Origin: Bacteroidales bacterium
GTDB lineage: Bacteria; Bacteroidota; Bacteroidia; Bacteroidales; UBA932
Length of the DNA: 64,000 nt
NCBI GenBank assembly: GCA_017451395.1
Contig: JAFSPR010000098.1
Location: forward strand, 34,952-98,951
Direction: 5' to 3'
The notes beneath the pieces were generated by a model. It was not told the DNA's origin. It saw nothing but the letters and a program-made list of their open reading frames with translations, and searched no databases. The translations under genes were made by a program, and so were the position numbers. Each line of letters opens with the position of its first letter. Within the stretch, counting starts at the first letter, position 1. This document shows, in pieces, positions 37,386 through 46,304 of the stretch.

Positions 37386-38974
37386 ATTCCGGCCACAAGT
37401 TGAAGATTGAGGACGGGGGCAGGTCTGCTCCCGTTTTTGAATGTGCATCCGCCTCTGACATAGAACTTCAGGGTAAGGCGCCTGAACCTTTTCCGGAGAC
37501 TTCCCGTTGCCGATATCGAAACTCCCCTGCCATTATATGCCGGAACGGAAAAACTGCCGGGGGCATCCCTCTCGTAGACATAGACGCGGCTGGCCCACTT
37601 GTCAATCCTGAAGCCCGTTACGCGGAGATAGGCCGATACTGAATCACTCTTATAACCGCCCTCAAGATAACCGAGAAGCCCCCAGGAGGAATCGCAATTT
37701 ACGGCCTCAAGGCGGAGCGCGGAAAGAAAGGGACCGGGCGCATATTTAAGATCGGCCCTGAAGTCTGTCCTCGGGGGCTCATAATTGCGGTAGCGCTCGG
37801 TGACTCGGCCTTCCATGGACCATATGTCAGTTATTTTCCATAGTGCACGCCCGTAGGCGCGGAGTTGGAAGCGCCCGGGATCCGTGTACGGGATTGGAAG
37901 CATTGCGGCATCGGCGGTAATTGATGCCAGCACCTTGCGGTTATTGAACTCAAGGCCCGCGGCGGCGGCGTACTCACCGTTCTTTTTCCCGGAGTACCTT
38001 ACGGGAATCACCCTCCCCTGCACGGCAAGGCGGAAATATTCCCCTAGAGATGCCCTGAGAGCCGTTATTCCGGCAAAGGAGCCGTTTTTGAAAGCAACTT
38101 CCCCGCTCACTATGACGCCCCTCAGATTGACCTTTGCATCGGCCGACAACATAAGCCCGGAAGTTACCGTTAACCCCGCCTGGAAATGCCGCCCCAGATA
38201 TTCTCCACGGGCCCCGAAAGTGCGGTCCAGGGAGCCGAACGCCCGGGCCCTCCACCGCAATGAGGAGTACTCGTAGGCTAGGCCCCTCTGCACCCCTGAA
38301 CTTGTGAAAGACCATACCGGAGATATGCCCTGGGCGCGTTTCAGGAAGGCGTCTACGGTGGAGAGGTTGTCCATTGAGAATCCGCTCCAGAGGCCAAGGC
38401 CTTCGGCAAAACGGACCTTGTAATCCCCCGCCACCACCCGGTGGTTGCGGAAGGAGGCCTCCCCGTAGAAAGTACCGTCCCATTTTTTGAAACCTTCACC
38501 GCATCTTACAGCCCCGCCGGCCCTCCAGGAGCGCCCGGTCACCTTCACTTTGCCTCCGGCGGAATTGAGGGTTCCCCGAAGAAGCGACTGCGCCTTTGTC
38601 TCAGTGGTGTCCGAAGCCCCCGGAAGACGTGAGGAGGCGAGGGAAAGGAAAGGCCTCAGGATCTCTACATCGGCCTCTGTAAATCCCTCAAGGAGAGAGA
38701 GTTCCGTCCAGGAAAGGATATCCCCGGAGGTGGCCCTGTAATCCCGGATCACCGCCACCTGATAGTCGCTGAGGACGGCCGATGCCCTGAGATGGTTGGA
38801 ATTCACCCTCACACGCCTTCCGCGGAGGGCCTCCAACTGGTCCACAAGCGCCTCGTCCACTTCTTCTTCCGTGCTGGCCCCGCCAAGCAGCATAGCAGCC
38901 CTCAGGACCTCCTGATCCTGCGCCGCAGCGGGTATGACCAGGGCCCATAACAGTATGCTCACAAACTTTCTCAT
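37382..38974 (-). CDS. Exported HhH-domain protein with beta-barrel-like C-terminus
   Basis: The ATG at 38974 opens a signal peptide (VSILLWALVIPAAA); the longer TTG start is not supported. The 530-residue product has an N-terminal helix-hairpin-helix (ComEA-like) region (about 20-110; VNSNHLRASAVLSDYQ, LSWTELSLLEGFTEADVEIL). About 400 residues of beta-barrel-like sequence with many Gly, Arg and aromatic residues follow. Proteins with this pair of parts are widespread in Bacteroidota and often called ComEA-like; DNA uptake has not been shown for them. There are no same-strand neighbours in its unit. Confidence 0.72.
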   Translation of the reverse strand: MRKFVSILLWALVIPAAAQDQEVLRAAMLLGGASTEEEVDEALVDQLEALRGRRVRVNSNHLRASAVLSDYQVAVIRDYRATSGDILSWTELSLLEGFTEADVEILRPFLSLASSRLPGASDTTETKAQSLLRGTLNSAGGKVKVTGRSWRAGGAVRCGEGFKKWDGTFYGEASFRNHRVVAGDYKVRFAEGLGLWSGFSMDNLSTVDAFLKRAQGISPVWSFTSSGVQRGLAYEYSSLRWRARAFGSLDRTFGARGEYLGRHFQAGLTVTSGLMLSADAKVNLRGVIVSGEVAFKNGSFAGITALRASLGEYFRLAVQGRVIPVRYSGKKNGEYAAAAGLEFNNRKVLASITADAAMLPIPYTDPGRFQLRAYGRALWKITDIWSMEGRVTERYRNYEPPRTDFRADLKYAPGPFLSALRLEAVNCDSSWGLLGYLEGGYKSDSVSAYLRVTGFRIDKWASRVYVYERDAPGSFSVPAYNGRGVSISATGSLRKRFRRLTLKFYVRGGCTFKNGSRPAPVLNLQLVAGI

Positions 38975-39031
38975 ATCCGCCAAATTACCAAAGAAATGGC
39001 GTATTTTAAAGGGGGTGTTGATAACTTGTGT

Positions 39032-39042
39032 TGTTTCACGTG
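39032..39042. promoter_or_regulatory. parS-like half site TGTTTCACGTG
   Basis: It matches the first 11 of 16 positions of the parS consensus TGTTTCACGTGAAACA; the right half continues as T-run, not GAAACA. It lies in the divergent gap between the HhH gene and hpt, about 3.8 kb from parB. It may be a weak or chance site. Confidence 0.3.
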
Positions 39043-39062
39043 TTTTTTTTGATGTTTTTTGT

Positions 39063-39070
39063 TAAATTTG
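39063..39070 (+). promoter_or_regulatory. -7 box for hpt operon
   Basis: TAAATTTG lies 21 nt before the hpt ATG (39092). The box falls inside the longer TTG-initiated frame, which supports the shorter start. Confidence 0.55.
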
Positions 39071-39091
39071 CAAAACGTACTGATTTTTCCT

Positions 39092-39646
39092 ATGGAAAAA
39101 AAGATCACTTTACAGGATAAAACCTTCAAAATCTTTATTCCCAACTCGGAAATAGAGAAGGCCATTGACCAGGTGGCCGCCCGTATGAACAAGGATTTCT
39201 CATCCTACACAGACTCCAATCCCCCCGTTATGCTGTGCACCCTTAACGGTGCCGTGATGTATGCGGCGGAACTTCTCAAACGTCTCACCTTCCCCCTGGA
39301 ATTCAAGGCCCTCAAACTCACTTCCTACCAGGGCACAAAGTCCACCGGTGAAGTGAAGGCGGAACTCCCTCCCAGCATAGCCAATTTCAAGGGCAGGGAT
39401 GTTATTGTGGTGGAAGACATCGTGGATACCGGCAACACCATCGTCACCCTCAAGAACCTGCTGGAGGATCTTGGCGCGGCAAAAATCTTTGTCACGGCCC
39501 TTCTCCTGAAGCCTGATGTCTACAAGAAAGACGTCAAACTGGATTATGTGGCTATGAGCATCCCCAACCGTTTCATCGTGGGGTTCGGCCTGGATTACAA
39601 TGAACTGGGAAGAAACACCGAAGACATTTACGTACTGGACCAATAA
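39092..39646 (+). CDS. hpt: Hypoxanthine phosphoribosyltransferase
   Basis: The ATG at 39092 lies downstream of the promoter box and gives 184 residues; the longer frame from 39059 starts upstream of it. The PRPP-binding motif VIVVEDIVDTGNTI is at about residues 108-121, and TLNGAVMYAAEL and KLTSYQGTKSTG fit purine phosphoribosyltransferases. It salvages hypoxanthine (and perhaps guanine) to IMP/GMP. It lies 2 bp upstream of adk, so two purine-nucleotide genes head the operon that continues into lipid genes. Confidence 0.9.
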   Translation: MEKKITLQDKTFKIFIPNSEIEKAIDQVAARMNKDFSSYTDSNPPVMLCTLNGAVMYAAELLKRLTFPLEFKALKLTSYQGTKSTGEVKAELPPSIANFKGRDVIVVEDIVDTGNTIVTLKNLLEDLGAAKIFVTALLLKPDVYKKDVKLDYVAMSIPNRFIVGFGLDYNELGRNTEDIYVLDQ

Positions 39647-39648
39647 CT

Positions 39649-40206
39649 ATGAAATATTACGTTCTTTTCGGCCCTCCCGGAGCAGGTAAGGGCACGCAGG
39701 CTGGCGCAATGGTAGAGCGCTACAATCTCTGTCACCTTTCAACCGGAGAACTTCTCCGCGCGGAAATTGCCGCAGGAACTCCCCTTGGCCTTCAGGCGAA
39801 GAGCCTCATCGAGGCCGGAAACCTTGTCCCGGATTCCGTGGTGGAAGGTATGATTGAGTCAAAGTTCCGTGACACCCAGGGCGTGGACGGCTTCCTCCTG
39901 GACGGTTTTCCCCGCACAATAGCGCAAGCCCGGGCTCTTGACAAGATGGTTGAGGTCACGGGATGCATTTCCATTATGATTCCTGATTCCCTTATCCAGG
40001 AACGTATCGCCCACAGGGCCCATATCGAAGGCCGCGCCGACGACGCCCGTTCTGAAGTAGTTCAGAACCGTATCGCCACTTATCACGCAAAGACGGAGCC
40101 CCTCATAGATTTCTACCGCAGCGCGGGAAAATACTATGAGATAGACGGCACCGGTACCATAGAGGAAGTCCGGCAAAGGATATTCTCCGCTATGGATAAA
40201 CTCTGA
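39649..40206 (+). CDS. adk: Adenylate kinase, short-lid type
   Basis: The 185-residue product has P-loop GPPGAGKGTQ (8-17), the NMP-binding region HLSTGELLRAEI, LLDGFPRT (about 83-90) and a short lid with RAHIEGRADD, without the four-Cys zinc lid. It interconverts ATP + AMP with 2 ADP. It is 2 bp from hpt and 13 bp before the MMPL gene. Confidence 0.94.
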   Translation: MKYYVLFGPPGAGKGTQAGAMVERYNLCHLSTGELLRAEIAAGTPLGLQAKSLIEAGNLVPDSVVEGMIESKFRDTQGVDGFLLDGFPRTIAQARALDKMVEVTGCISIMIPDSLIQERIAHRAHIEGRADDARSEVVQNRIATYHAKTEPLIDFYRSAGKYYEIDGTGTIEEVRQRIFSAMDKL

Positions 40207-40219
40207 TTTCCCCAACCAG

Positions 40220-42709
40220 ATGCACAGGATATTTCTCCCATTATACCATTTCTTCAAGGCTCACAAGGCCCTGATGTATGTTCTGATGATAGCCTCGGCG
40301 GTTGTTTTCGCCATCTTCGGCTTCAAACTCCGCTTTGAGGAAGACATCATCAAACTCCTCCCCCACAGCGCCACTTCCAACGAGATGGCCTTCACCGATA
40401 TGAGCCTCAAGGACAAAGTGTTCCTCCAACTCACATCGGCAAATCCTGAAGACCCCGTGGAACCTATCCGCCTTGGAGAATGTATGGAGGAATATTGCAG
40501 CCTCATCCTGGAGAGGGACAGTTCCACCCATTTCATAAACAACCTCCTGTGCACCCTTGAGGCCGATATGGCTTTATCGGCAATGGATTACGCCCTCACC
40601 TACCTCCCCACCTTCGTGGATCCGGAGTGGTACCCCAACATAGAGGCGGCACTGTCCAGGGAAAGGATAGATTCCGTGATGGCCGTGAACTATGAGATGG
40701 TGATGGAGGATGAAACCGGCGAACTTTCCCAGATGGTGGCTATGGACCCCCTCAGCCTCAGGGACATCCTTCTCCCCGGCATTATGGGCGAAGATTCCGC
40801 GATGGGCGGCTTCGCAATAGAGGACGGCCACCTTTTCTGCCCCGACAAAACCGTGTCGCTGGCCTTCCTCTCCCCTTCATTCGGCTACACCAACTCAGGC
40901 GTTGCCACAAAGTTCAATAACCTTCTCAGAAAGGCTGCAAAGGATTATTGCCAGCAGAATCCTGACGTAAGGATCCTTATCCACGGTAACCCCCAGGCCA
41001 GTTTTTCAAATGCCAATACCATCAAGCACGACTTAGTGTGGACGGTGGGCTTGTCCCTCCTGGTGATCCTTGTAATGATGATCCTGAGTTTCCACTCGTT
41101 CAGGTTTGTGTGGCAGCAGGTTGTGCCGGTTGTATACGGCACCCTGTTCTCCCTGGCCTGTATCTACTGGATCAAGGGTTATGTATCCCTGATGGCCCTC
41201 GGCTTCGGGGCCATCATCCTTGGCGTTGCCATAAGTTACTGCCTGCATATTCTGATACATTTCTATTATGTGGGCAGCGTGGAAACTATGCTCCGGGAAG
41301 AGAGCACGCCCGTTTTCCTTGGGATGCTCACAACAATCGGCGCGTTTATGGGCCTTCTCTTTACGGAGAGTGATCTCCTCAGGGACTTCGGCCTGTTTGC
41401 AACCTTCTCACTTGTTGGAAGCACCCTCTATGCCCTTATCTTCCTGCCTCACTTTATGAGCGCAGACCAGATCCATTTCAAGAAAGTGAAGGGCTTCCCG
41501 CTTGTGGATAAGATCAACAACCTGCCCTGGGACCGCAACAAATGGATTATCGGCACGCTTATCCTTGTCATAATCGTAGGCGTCGCCCTCAGCCCCCGCG
41601 TGAAGTTCGACTCCGATCTCCGTAACCTGGACTATGACGATCCCGCCCTCCGGGAAAGCGAATCCCTCTACAATGCAAAGAACGCCGATGGTTACTCCCA
41701 CCAGTATTTTGCGGCTTATGCCGATAACCTGGACGACGCCCTGGAATACAACAAGGGAATGTTCAGGACCCTGGATTCCCTGAAGGAAGCGGGCGTTGCA
41801 AAGTCCTGGTCCACTGTAACCGGCCTTCTTTTCCGCTCCACAAAGGACCAGGAGGAAAGGATTGCCGCCTGGAACGCCTTCTGGACAAAGGGCAAGGTTG
41901 CAAAATTGAAGAGAGACCTAAAGGAATCCGGTGTGCAGCACGGACTCCCCGCCGATATGTTCGACACCTTCACTTCCCTTCTGGAAGCGGATTATGAACC
42001 GGGAAACCTCTTCGAGTCCGGAATCATCCCTCCGGGGCTTATGTCAAATTACATTGAGAGGCAGGCCAGCGGAAGGTATATGGTGTTTACTGACGTCGCT
42101 TACCCGGAACCGGTTCGTGACGTAGTATGGGGCACTCTTGCCAAATGTCCCAACGTGATAGTCCTGGAGCCTTTCTTCTATTGCCGTGATATGGTGGAGA
42201 TAGTCCACGACGACTTCAATACCACGGTATGGATTTCATCCCTCTTTGTGCTCATAGTGCTCCTTATCAGTTTCAGGAACCTCTGGATTGCGCTCATAGC
42301 CTTCTTCCCTATGTTCATAAGCTGGTTCGTGATGCAGGGCTTTATGTCCATCTTCGGCCTGGAATTCAACCTGATTAACATCGTTATCGCAACGTTTATC
42401 TACGGTATCGGCGTAGACTACAGCATATTCGTGATGGAGGGCCTCCTCAGGGAAGCCCGTACCGGGGAGCGGGATATGCTGGAATACCATAAGGTAGCCA
42501 TCTTCTACAGCGCCGCCGTGCTGGTGATAGTTGTGACGTCCCTCATTTTCGCCACCCACCCTTCCATCCATTCAATTGGAGTGATTACACTGATAGGTAT
42601 GGCTTCCACCATACTCATAACATATTCACTGCAGCCCTGGGCATTCCGCCTCCTTTGCAAGGTGCCCGCCCTCAGGCGCAGTTTCAAAATCCCTGACAAG
42701 GAACAATGA
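40220..42709 (+). CDS. MMPL/RND-family membrane exporter
   Basis: The 829-residue product has the two-repeat RND layout. One N-terminal helix and an extracytoplasmic domain (about 50-265) precede five to six membrane helices (about 265-415). A second external domain and another helix cluster follow (about 670-815; FIYGIGVDYSIFVMEG). It resembles lipid or hydrophobe exporters of the MMPL group and is distantly related to the fused protein at 52530-55211. It overlaps the FakA-like gene by 4 bp, which links it to acyl-chain metabolism. The substrate is unknown. Confidence 0.85.
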   Translation: MHRIFLPLYHFFKAHKALMYVLMIASAVVFAIFGFKLRFEEDIIKLLPHSATSNEMAFTDMSLKDKVFLQLTSANPEDPVEPIRLGECMEEYCSLILERDSSTHFINNLLCTLEADMALSAMDYALTYLPTFVDPEWYPNIEAALSRERIDSVMAVNYEMVMEDETGELSQMVAMDPLSLRDILLPGIMGEDSAMGGFAIEDGHLFCPDKTVSLAFLSPSFGYTNSGVATKFNNLLRKAAKDYCQQNPDVRILIHGNPQASFSNANTIKHDLVWTVGLSLLVILVMMILSFHSFRFVWQQVVPVVYGTLFSLACIYWIKGYVSLMALGFGAIILGVAISYCLHILIHFYYVGSVETMLREESTPVFLGMLTTIGAFMGLLFTESDLLRDFGLFATFSLVGSTLYALIFLPHFMSADQIHFKKVKGFPLVDKINNLPWDRNKWIIGTLILVIIVGVALSPRVKFDSDLRNLDYDDPALRESESLYNAKNADGYSHQYFAAYADNLDDALEYNKGMFRTLDSLKEAGVAKSWSTVTGLLFRSTKDQEERIAAWNAFWTKGKVAKLKRDLKESGVQHGLPADMFDTFTSLLEADYEPGNLFESGIIPPGLMSNYIERQASGRYMVFTDVAYPEPVRDVVWGTLAKCPNVIVLEPFFYCRDMVEIVHDDFNTTVWISSLFVLIVLLISFRNLWIALIAFFPMFISWFVMQGFMSIFGLEFNLINIVIATFIYGIGVDYSIFVMEGLLREARTGERDMLEYHKVAIFYSAAVLVIVVTSLIFATHPSIHSIGVITLIGMASTILITYSLQPWAFRLLCKVPALRRSFKIPDKEQ

Positions 42710-44310
42710 CAGAGCAGATTGACGCGGAACTTTACCTGAACCTTGTCCGTGGCGGCGCCGCGCGTCTTGCGCAGAACCGCCAGGCAATCAACGACCTAAA
42801 TGTCTTCCCTATCCCCGACGGAGATACCGGAGACAATATGTATATGACAATAGAGGCGGGATCGTCCGCCTCCGGGGAAACGCTTTCCCAGATGGCATCT
42901 GCCGTATCTGCCGGAATGCTCCTTGGCGCCCGCGGCAATTCCGGCGTCATCCTTTCCCGCATCTTCGCAGGCATCGCAAAGGGCTTCGAAGGCCTTAGGA
43001 AGGCCGATATAAAGGCTTTTACGCAGGCGATGAAATCCGGCGTGAAGGAAGCCTACACGGCCGTTTCACAGCCCGTGGAGGGCACTATCCTCACAGTTAT
43101 GAGGGAAGGCGTGAATGCCGCGGAGGGTTCTTCCTCCATAGACGAATTCCTGGACCTCTGGATAGCCGGGATGGACCTCAGCCTCCAGCACACCCCGGAA
43201 CTTCTGGATGTCCTGAAGAAAGCCGGAGTTGTGGACAGCGGCGGCGCAGGCCTTCTCTGCATAGGAGAAGGCATGAGGGCTGCCCTGAAAGGTGAGATAG
43301 TGCTTGAAGACCTTCCATCATCACAGGCTTGCCCTGCCCCCAAAGTGGATTTCAATGCCTTCACCGAAGACAGCGTCCTTGAATTTGGCTATTGCACGGA
43401 GTTCCTCCTCCGTCTGCAGCGTTCAAAAGTGGACCTGGACTCATTTGACGAGTCCGTAATCCATGACTGGCTGGCCTCCCAGGGAGATTCCCTGGTGTTC
43501 TTCCGTGACGGCAGCATAGTTAAGGTGCACGTCCATACCAAGGATCCCGGGGCCATTCTATCAAAGTGCCGGCAGTGGGGTGAATTCCTCACCATCAAGG
43601 TTGAGAATATGACCCTCCAGCATCACGAGAACCATATGGACGAGCGTTTCAAACGTGCCAGGAAAGCCCTTGGAATTGTCACCGTAGCCGCCGGAAAGGG
43701 CCTCACTGACAGTTTCAGGGAGATGGGGGCCGATGCTGTGATAGAGGGCGGCCAGACTATGAACCCTTCCGTGGAGCGCTTCCTTGAGGCGTTTGACAGC
43801 GTGGATGCAGACACCATCCTGGTCTTCCCCAACAACTCCAACATCATCCTCACGGCAAACCAGGCAAGTTCCATCTATGAGAAGGCCAAGATTGTGGTAA
43901 TCCCCACCAAAACCATCTCTGAAGGCTATTACGCCCTTGCAAACCTGGATCCGGAACTTCCCCTCGATGACCTTAAGGCCGCCCTTGAAGGGGCTGCCGC
44001 GTCGGTTACCACCGGTATGATATCAAGGGCCATCCGTGACACGGAAATAGCCCGGACCGGAGACTTCGTGGGCTTCAGCGGCAAAGAGCTCCTCTCAGGC
44101 TCCCCTTCCCGTCCTGATGCCCTGAAGGCGCTTGCTGAAAAACTTGATGCCGGGAATGCCGATATCTTCATTCTCTTCAGGGGCGCCGATGCTCCGGAGG
44201 ATGAAGCGGAAGAGTTGAAATCGGCCTTTGAGAAAGAATATCCCGCCACGGAAGTGATACTTCTGGAAGGCGGCCAACCCGTTTATGATTATATATTACT
44301 GATATGCTAA
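42706..44310 (+). CDS. FakA-like fatty acid kinase subunit (DAK2/DhaL domain)
   Basis: The 534-residue product has an N-terminal DhaL/DAK2 nucleotide-binding domain (LNVFPIPDGDTGDNM near residue 30, GARGNSGVILSRI near 72, DSGGAGLL near 175). A middle domain and a C-terminal DegV-like domain (SVDADTILVFPNNSNI) complete the FakA/YloV layout. In Firmicutes FakA phosphorylates a fatty acid held by FakB to give acyl phosphate. The following gene is a DegV/FakB protein and PlsX lies three genes on, so the same role is likely. Overlaps join it to MMPL (4 bp) and FakB (7 bp). Confidence 0.85.
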   Translation: MTEQIDAELYLNLVRGGAARLAQNRQAINDLNVFPIPDGDTGDNMYMTIEAGSSASGETLSQMASAVSAGMLLGARGNSGVILSRIFAGIAKGFEGLRKADIKAFTQAMKSGVKEAYTAVSQPVEGTILTVMREGVNAAEGSSSIDEFLDLWIAGMDLSLQHTPELLDVLKKAGVVDSGGAGLLCIGEGMRAALKGEIVLEDLPSSQACPAPKVDFNAFTEDSVLEFGYCTEFLLRLQRSKVDLDSFDESVIHDWLASQGDSLVFFRDGSIVKVHVHTKDPGAILSKCRQWGEFLTIKVENMTLQHHENHMDERFKRARKALGIVTVAAGKGLTDSFREMGADAVIEGGQTMNPSVERFLEAFDSVDADTILVFPNNSNIILTANQASSIYEKAKIVVIPTKTISEGYYALANLDPELPLDDLKAALEGAAASVTTGMISRAIRDTEIARTGDFVGFSGKELLSGSPSRPDALKALAEKLDAGNADIFILFRGADAPEDEAEELKSAFEKEYPATEVILLEGGQPVYDYILLIC

Positions 44311-45170
44311 AACTTTACACCGACACTGACACCGATTTCTATCCGTCAATAGCGGAAGAATACGGTTACAAGCTTATCTCTATGCCTTACAGCATTGAGG
44401 CAAAGACCACTTATCCTTATGTGGATTTTGAGACTTTTGACGCCCACGCCTTTTATGACACCCTGAGGGGCGGAGTCCTTCCCACCACCAGCGCCATCTC
44501 CAAGGAGCAGTACATGAACTACTTCATAAAGGATTTCATTGAAGGCAACGAAATCCTATATGTGCACTTCTCAAGGGCTATGACCAACACCTTCGACGCT
44601 ATGGACCAGGCTGTTGCGGAACTCAAGGAGAAGTATCCCAAGGCCCGTTTTGAGGAGATTGACACCAAGGGAATCACCACCATATCCTATGCGATTGTCC
44701 GTGAGGTCGGAGACCTTGTGAAGGCCGGAAAATCTCTTGACGAGGTCCTTGACTGGGCAAAGACGGAGGTTGACAAGTTTGCCATGTATTTCTTTGCCGA
44801 TGACCTCAAGTTCTTCCGCCGCAGCGGCCGCGTAAGCGGGCTTGCCGCCACTATGGGAACCCTGATCGGCGTGCGTCCCCTCATCCATATGAGCCAGGAA
44901 GGCAAGATGGTTTCTGTAGGCACCGCCAAGGGCCGAAACAATGCTATGACATACCTTGTGGACAAGGTTGGAGAACTTGGAGACGATATAGCTTCTCACC
45001 GTATCTGCATCGGCCATACTGACGCCCCTGAGATTGCAAGGCAGGTTGCCGCTATGATCCAAGAGAAGTACGGTCCCCAGGACATCGTTTATGTAGACGT
45101 TAACCCCACCGCCGGCAGCCACTGCGGCCCTAACGGCGTAGGCGTCTGCTTCCACGCAATACATAGATAA
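44304..45170 (+). CDS. DegV-family fatty-acid-binding protein (FakB-like)
   Basis: The 288-residue product has the DegV fold with LPTTSAISKEQY (about residue 55), the conserved SGR loop (KFFRRSGRVSGLAATMGTLIGVRPLI) and the C-terminal HCGPNGVGVCF in place of the common HTGPGALG. DegV proteins bind a fatty acid and present it to FakA. It overlaps the FakA-like gene by 7 bp, supporting a two-part kinase. The changed C-terminal motif could affect which chain is bound. Confidence 0.86.
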   Translation: MLKLYTDTDTDFYPSIAEEYGYKLISMPYSIEAKTTYPYVDFETFDAHAFYDTLRGGVLPTTSAISKEQYMNYFIKDFIEGNEILYVHFSRAMTNTFDAMDQAVAELKEKYPKARFEEIDTKGITTISYAIVREVGDLVKAGKSLDEVLDWAKTEVDKFAMYFFADDLKFFRRSGRVSGLAATMGTLIGVRPLIHMSQEGKMVSVGTAKGRNNAMTYLVDKVGELGDDIASHRICIGHTDAPEIARQVAAMIQEKYGPQDIVYVDVNPTAGSHCGPNGVGVCFHAIHR

Positions 45171-45176
45171 TTGACC

Positions 45177-46304
45177 ATGATTACCGTCGAAGAAGTAAAG
45201 ACCGGGAAGCAGCAGAAGGAGTTCCTTTCCTTCCCCCTGGACCTTTATAAGGGGAATCCGTATTACATTCCCCCTATGTATATGGACGAGAAAAAGATCT
45301 TCCGGAAGGATTACGTCTATAACGGCAGTTGCGACTCCGTGTTTTTCAACGCCTACAAGGACGGAAAGATTGCCGGGCGCATCCAGGGCATAATCCAGAG
45401 GGACGCCAATGCCAAGAACGGAGAGAAACGCGCTCGTTTCACCCGCATTGAGGCAATAGATGATGCCGATGTCTTCAAGGCCCTCTTTGAAAAGGCCGAA
45501 GGCTGGGCAAGGGATAAGGGTATGGACACTATCCAGGGACCAATCGGCTACTCCGACCTTGAGAAGGAAGGCCTTCTCATAGAAGGCTTCGATGTCCCAG
45601 GCACGTTTGTTACTACATACAACCTCCCCTATTACCAGAAGCACATTGAGGCGCTTGGCTATAAGAAAGAGGTAGATTACACTGGTTCATTCCTTTATGG
45701 CCCTGAATCTGAAGAAACGCTTGAAGAGATGGAGAAACTTGTCCAGTTCATTTTCAAGCGCTACAAACTCCATTTCGGGGAGTCCAGGAACGGGGCCGAT
45801 TTTATGAGAAAGTACGCAGGCGGCATCTTTGACCTTATGGACAAGTCCTACGAGGGTCTCTATGGCACCGTGCCCTTCACGGAAGGGATGAGGCAGCTGA
45901 TGCTGGATAACTTCGGCCTTGTGATAGATCCAAAGTATTCCGCCATCATACTTGACGAGAACGACAAACCCGTCTGCTTCGGCCTTGCCATTCCTTCCCT
46001 TAACAGGGCATTCCAGGGCACCAGGGGCCATATTACCCCCGGTGTAGCTGTCCGTTTCCTGAAGTGCAAACTCCACCCGGACTGCCTGAATCTCTGCATC
46101 ATAGGCGCAGACCCCGAGTACCTGAACCGCGGAGTATCGGCCGCCCTCTCCCTTGCCATAATGAAGATGCTGAAGGAAGATCCTAACCTCAAGTATGCCG
46201 ATACCTGCATCAACCTTGAGGACAACTACGCCATCCAGAACCAGTGGAAGCGCTTCAAAAGGGATACCCCCAAGCGCTACAGGGCTTATGTGAAATCATT
46301 ATGA
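45177..46304 (+). CDS. GNAT-fold acyltransferase-like protein in the Fak-PlsX operon
   Basis: The ATG at 45177 is favoured over a TTG at 45171. The 375-residue protein is a paralogue of the 8486 product: FPLDLYKGNPYYIP, AYKDGKIAGRI, QGPIGYSDLEKEG and GADPEYLNRGVSAAL occur in the same order. The last motif is the likely acyl-donor loop. Being placed between FakB and PlsX suggests it uses or produces an acyl group carried as acyl phosphate, acyl-ACP or acyl-CoA. No signal peptide is seen, and the acceptor is unknown. Confidence 0.7.
   Translation: MITVEEVKTGKQQKEFLSFPLDLYKGNPYYIPPMYMDEKKIFRKDYVYNGSCDSVFFNAYKDGKIAGRIQGIIQRDANAKNGEKRARFTRIEAIDDADVFKALFEKAEGWARDKGMDTIQGPIGYSDLEKEGLLIEGFDVPGTFVTTYNLPYYQKHIEALGYKKEVDYTGSFLYGPESEETLEEMEKLVQFIFKRYKLHFGESRNGADFMRKYAGGIFDLMDKSYEGLYGTVPFTEGMRQLMLDNFGLVIDPKYSAIILDENDKPVCFGLAIPSLNRAFQGTRGHITPGVAVRFLKCKLHPDCLNLCIIGADPEYLNRGVSAALSLAIMKMLKEDPNLKYADTCINLEDNYAIQNQWKRFKRDTPKRYRAYVKSL

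Noticed and set aside
39059-39091. N-terminal extension of hpt from a TTG codon
   Set aside because: It overlaps the -7 box at 39063-39070; the ATG at 39092 gives the usual N-terminus.
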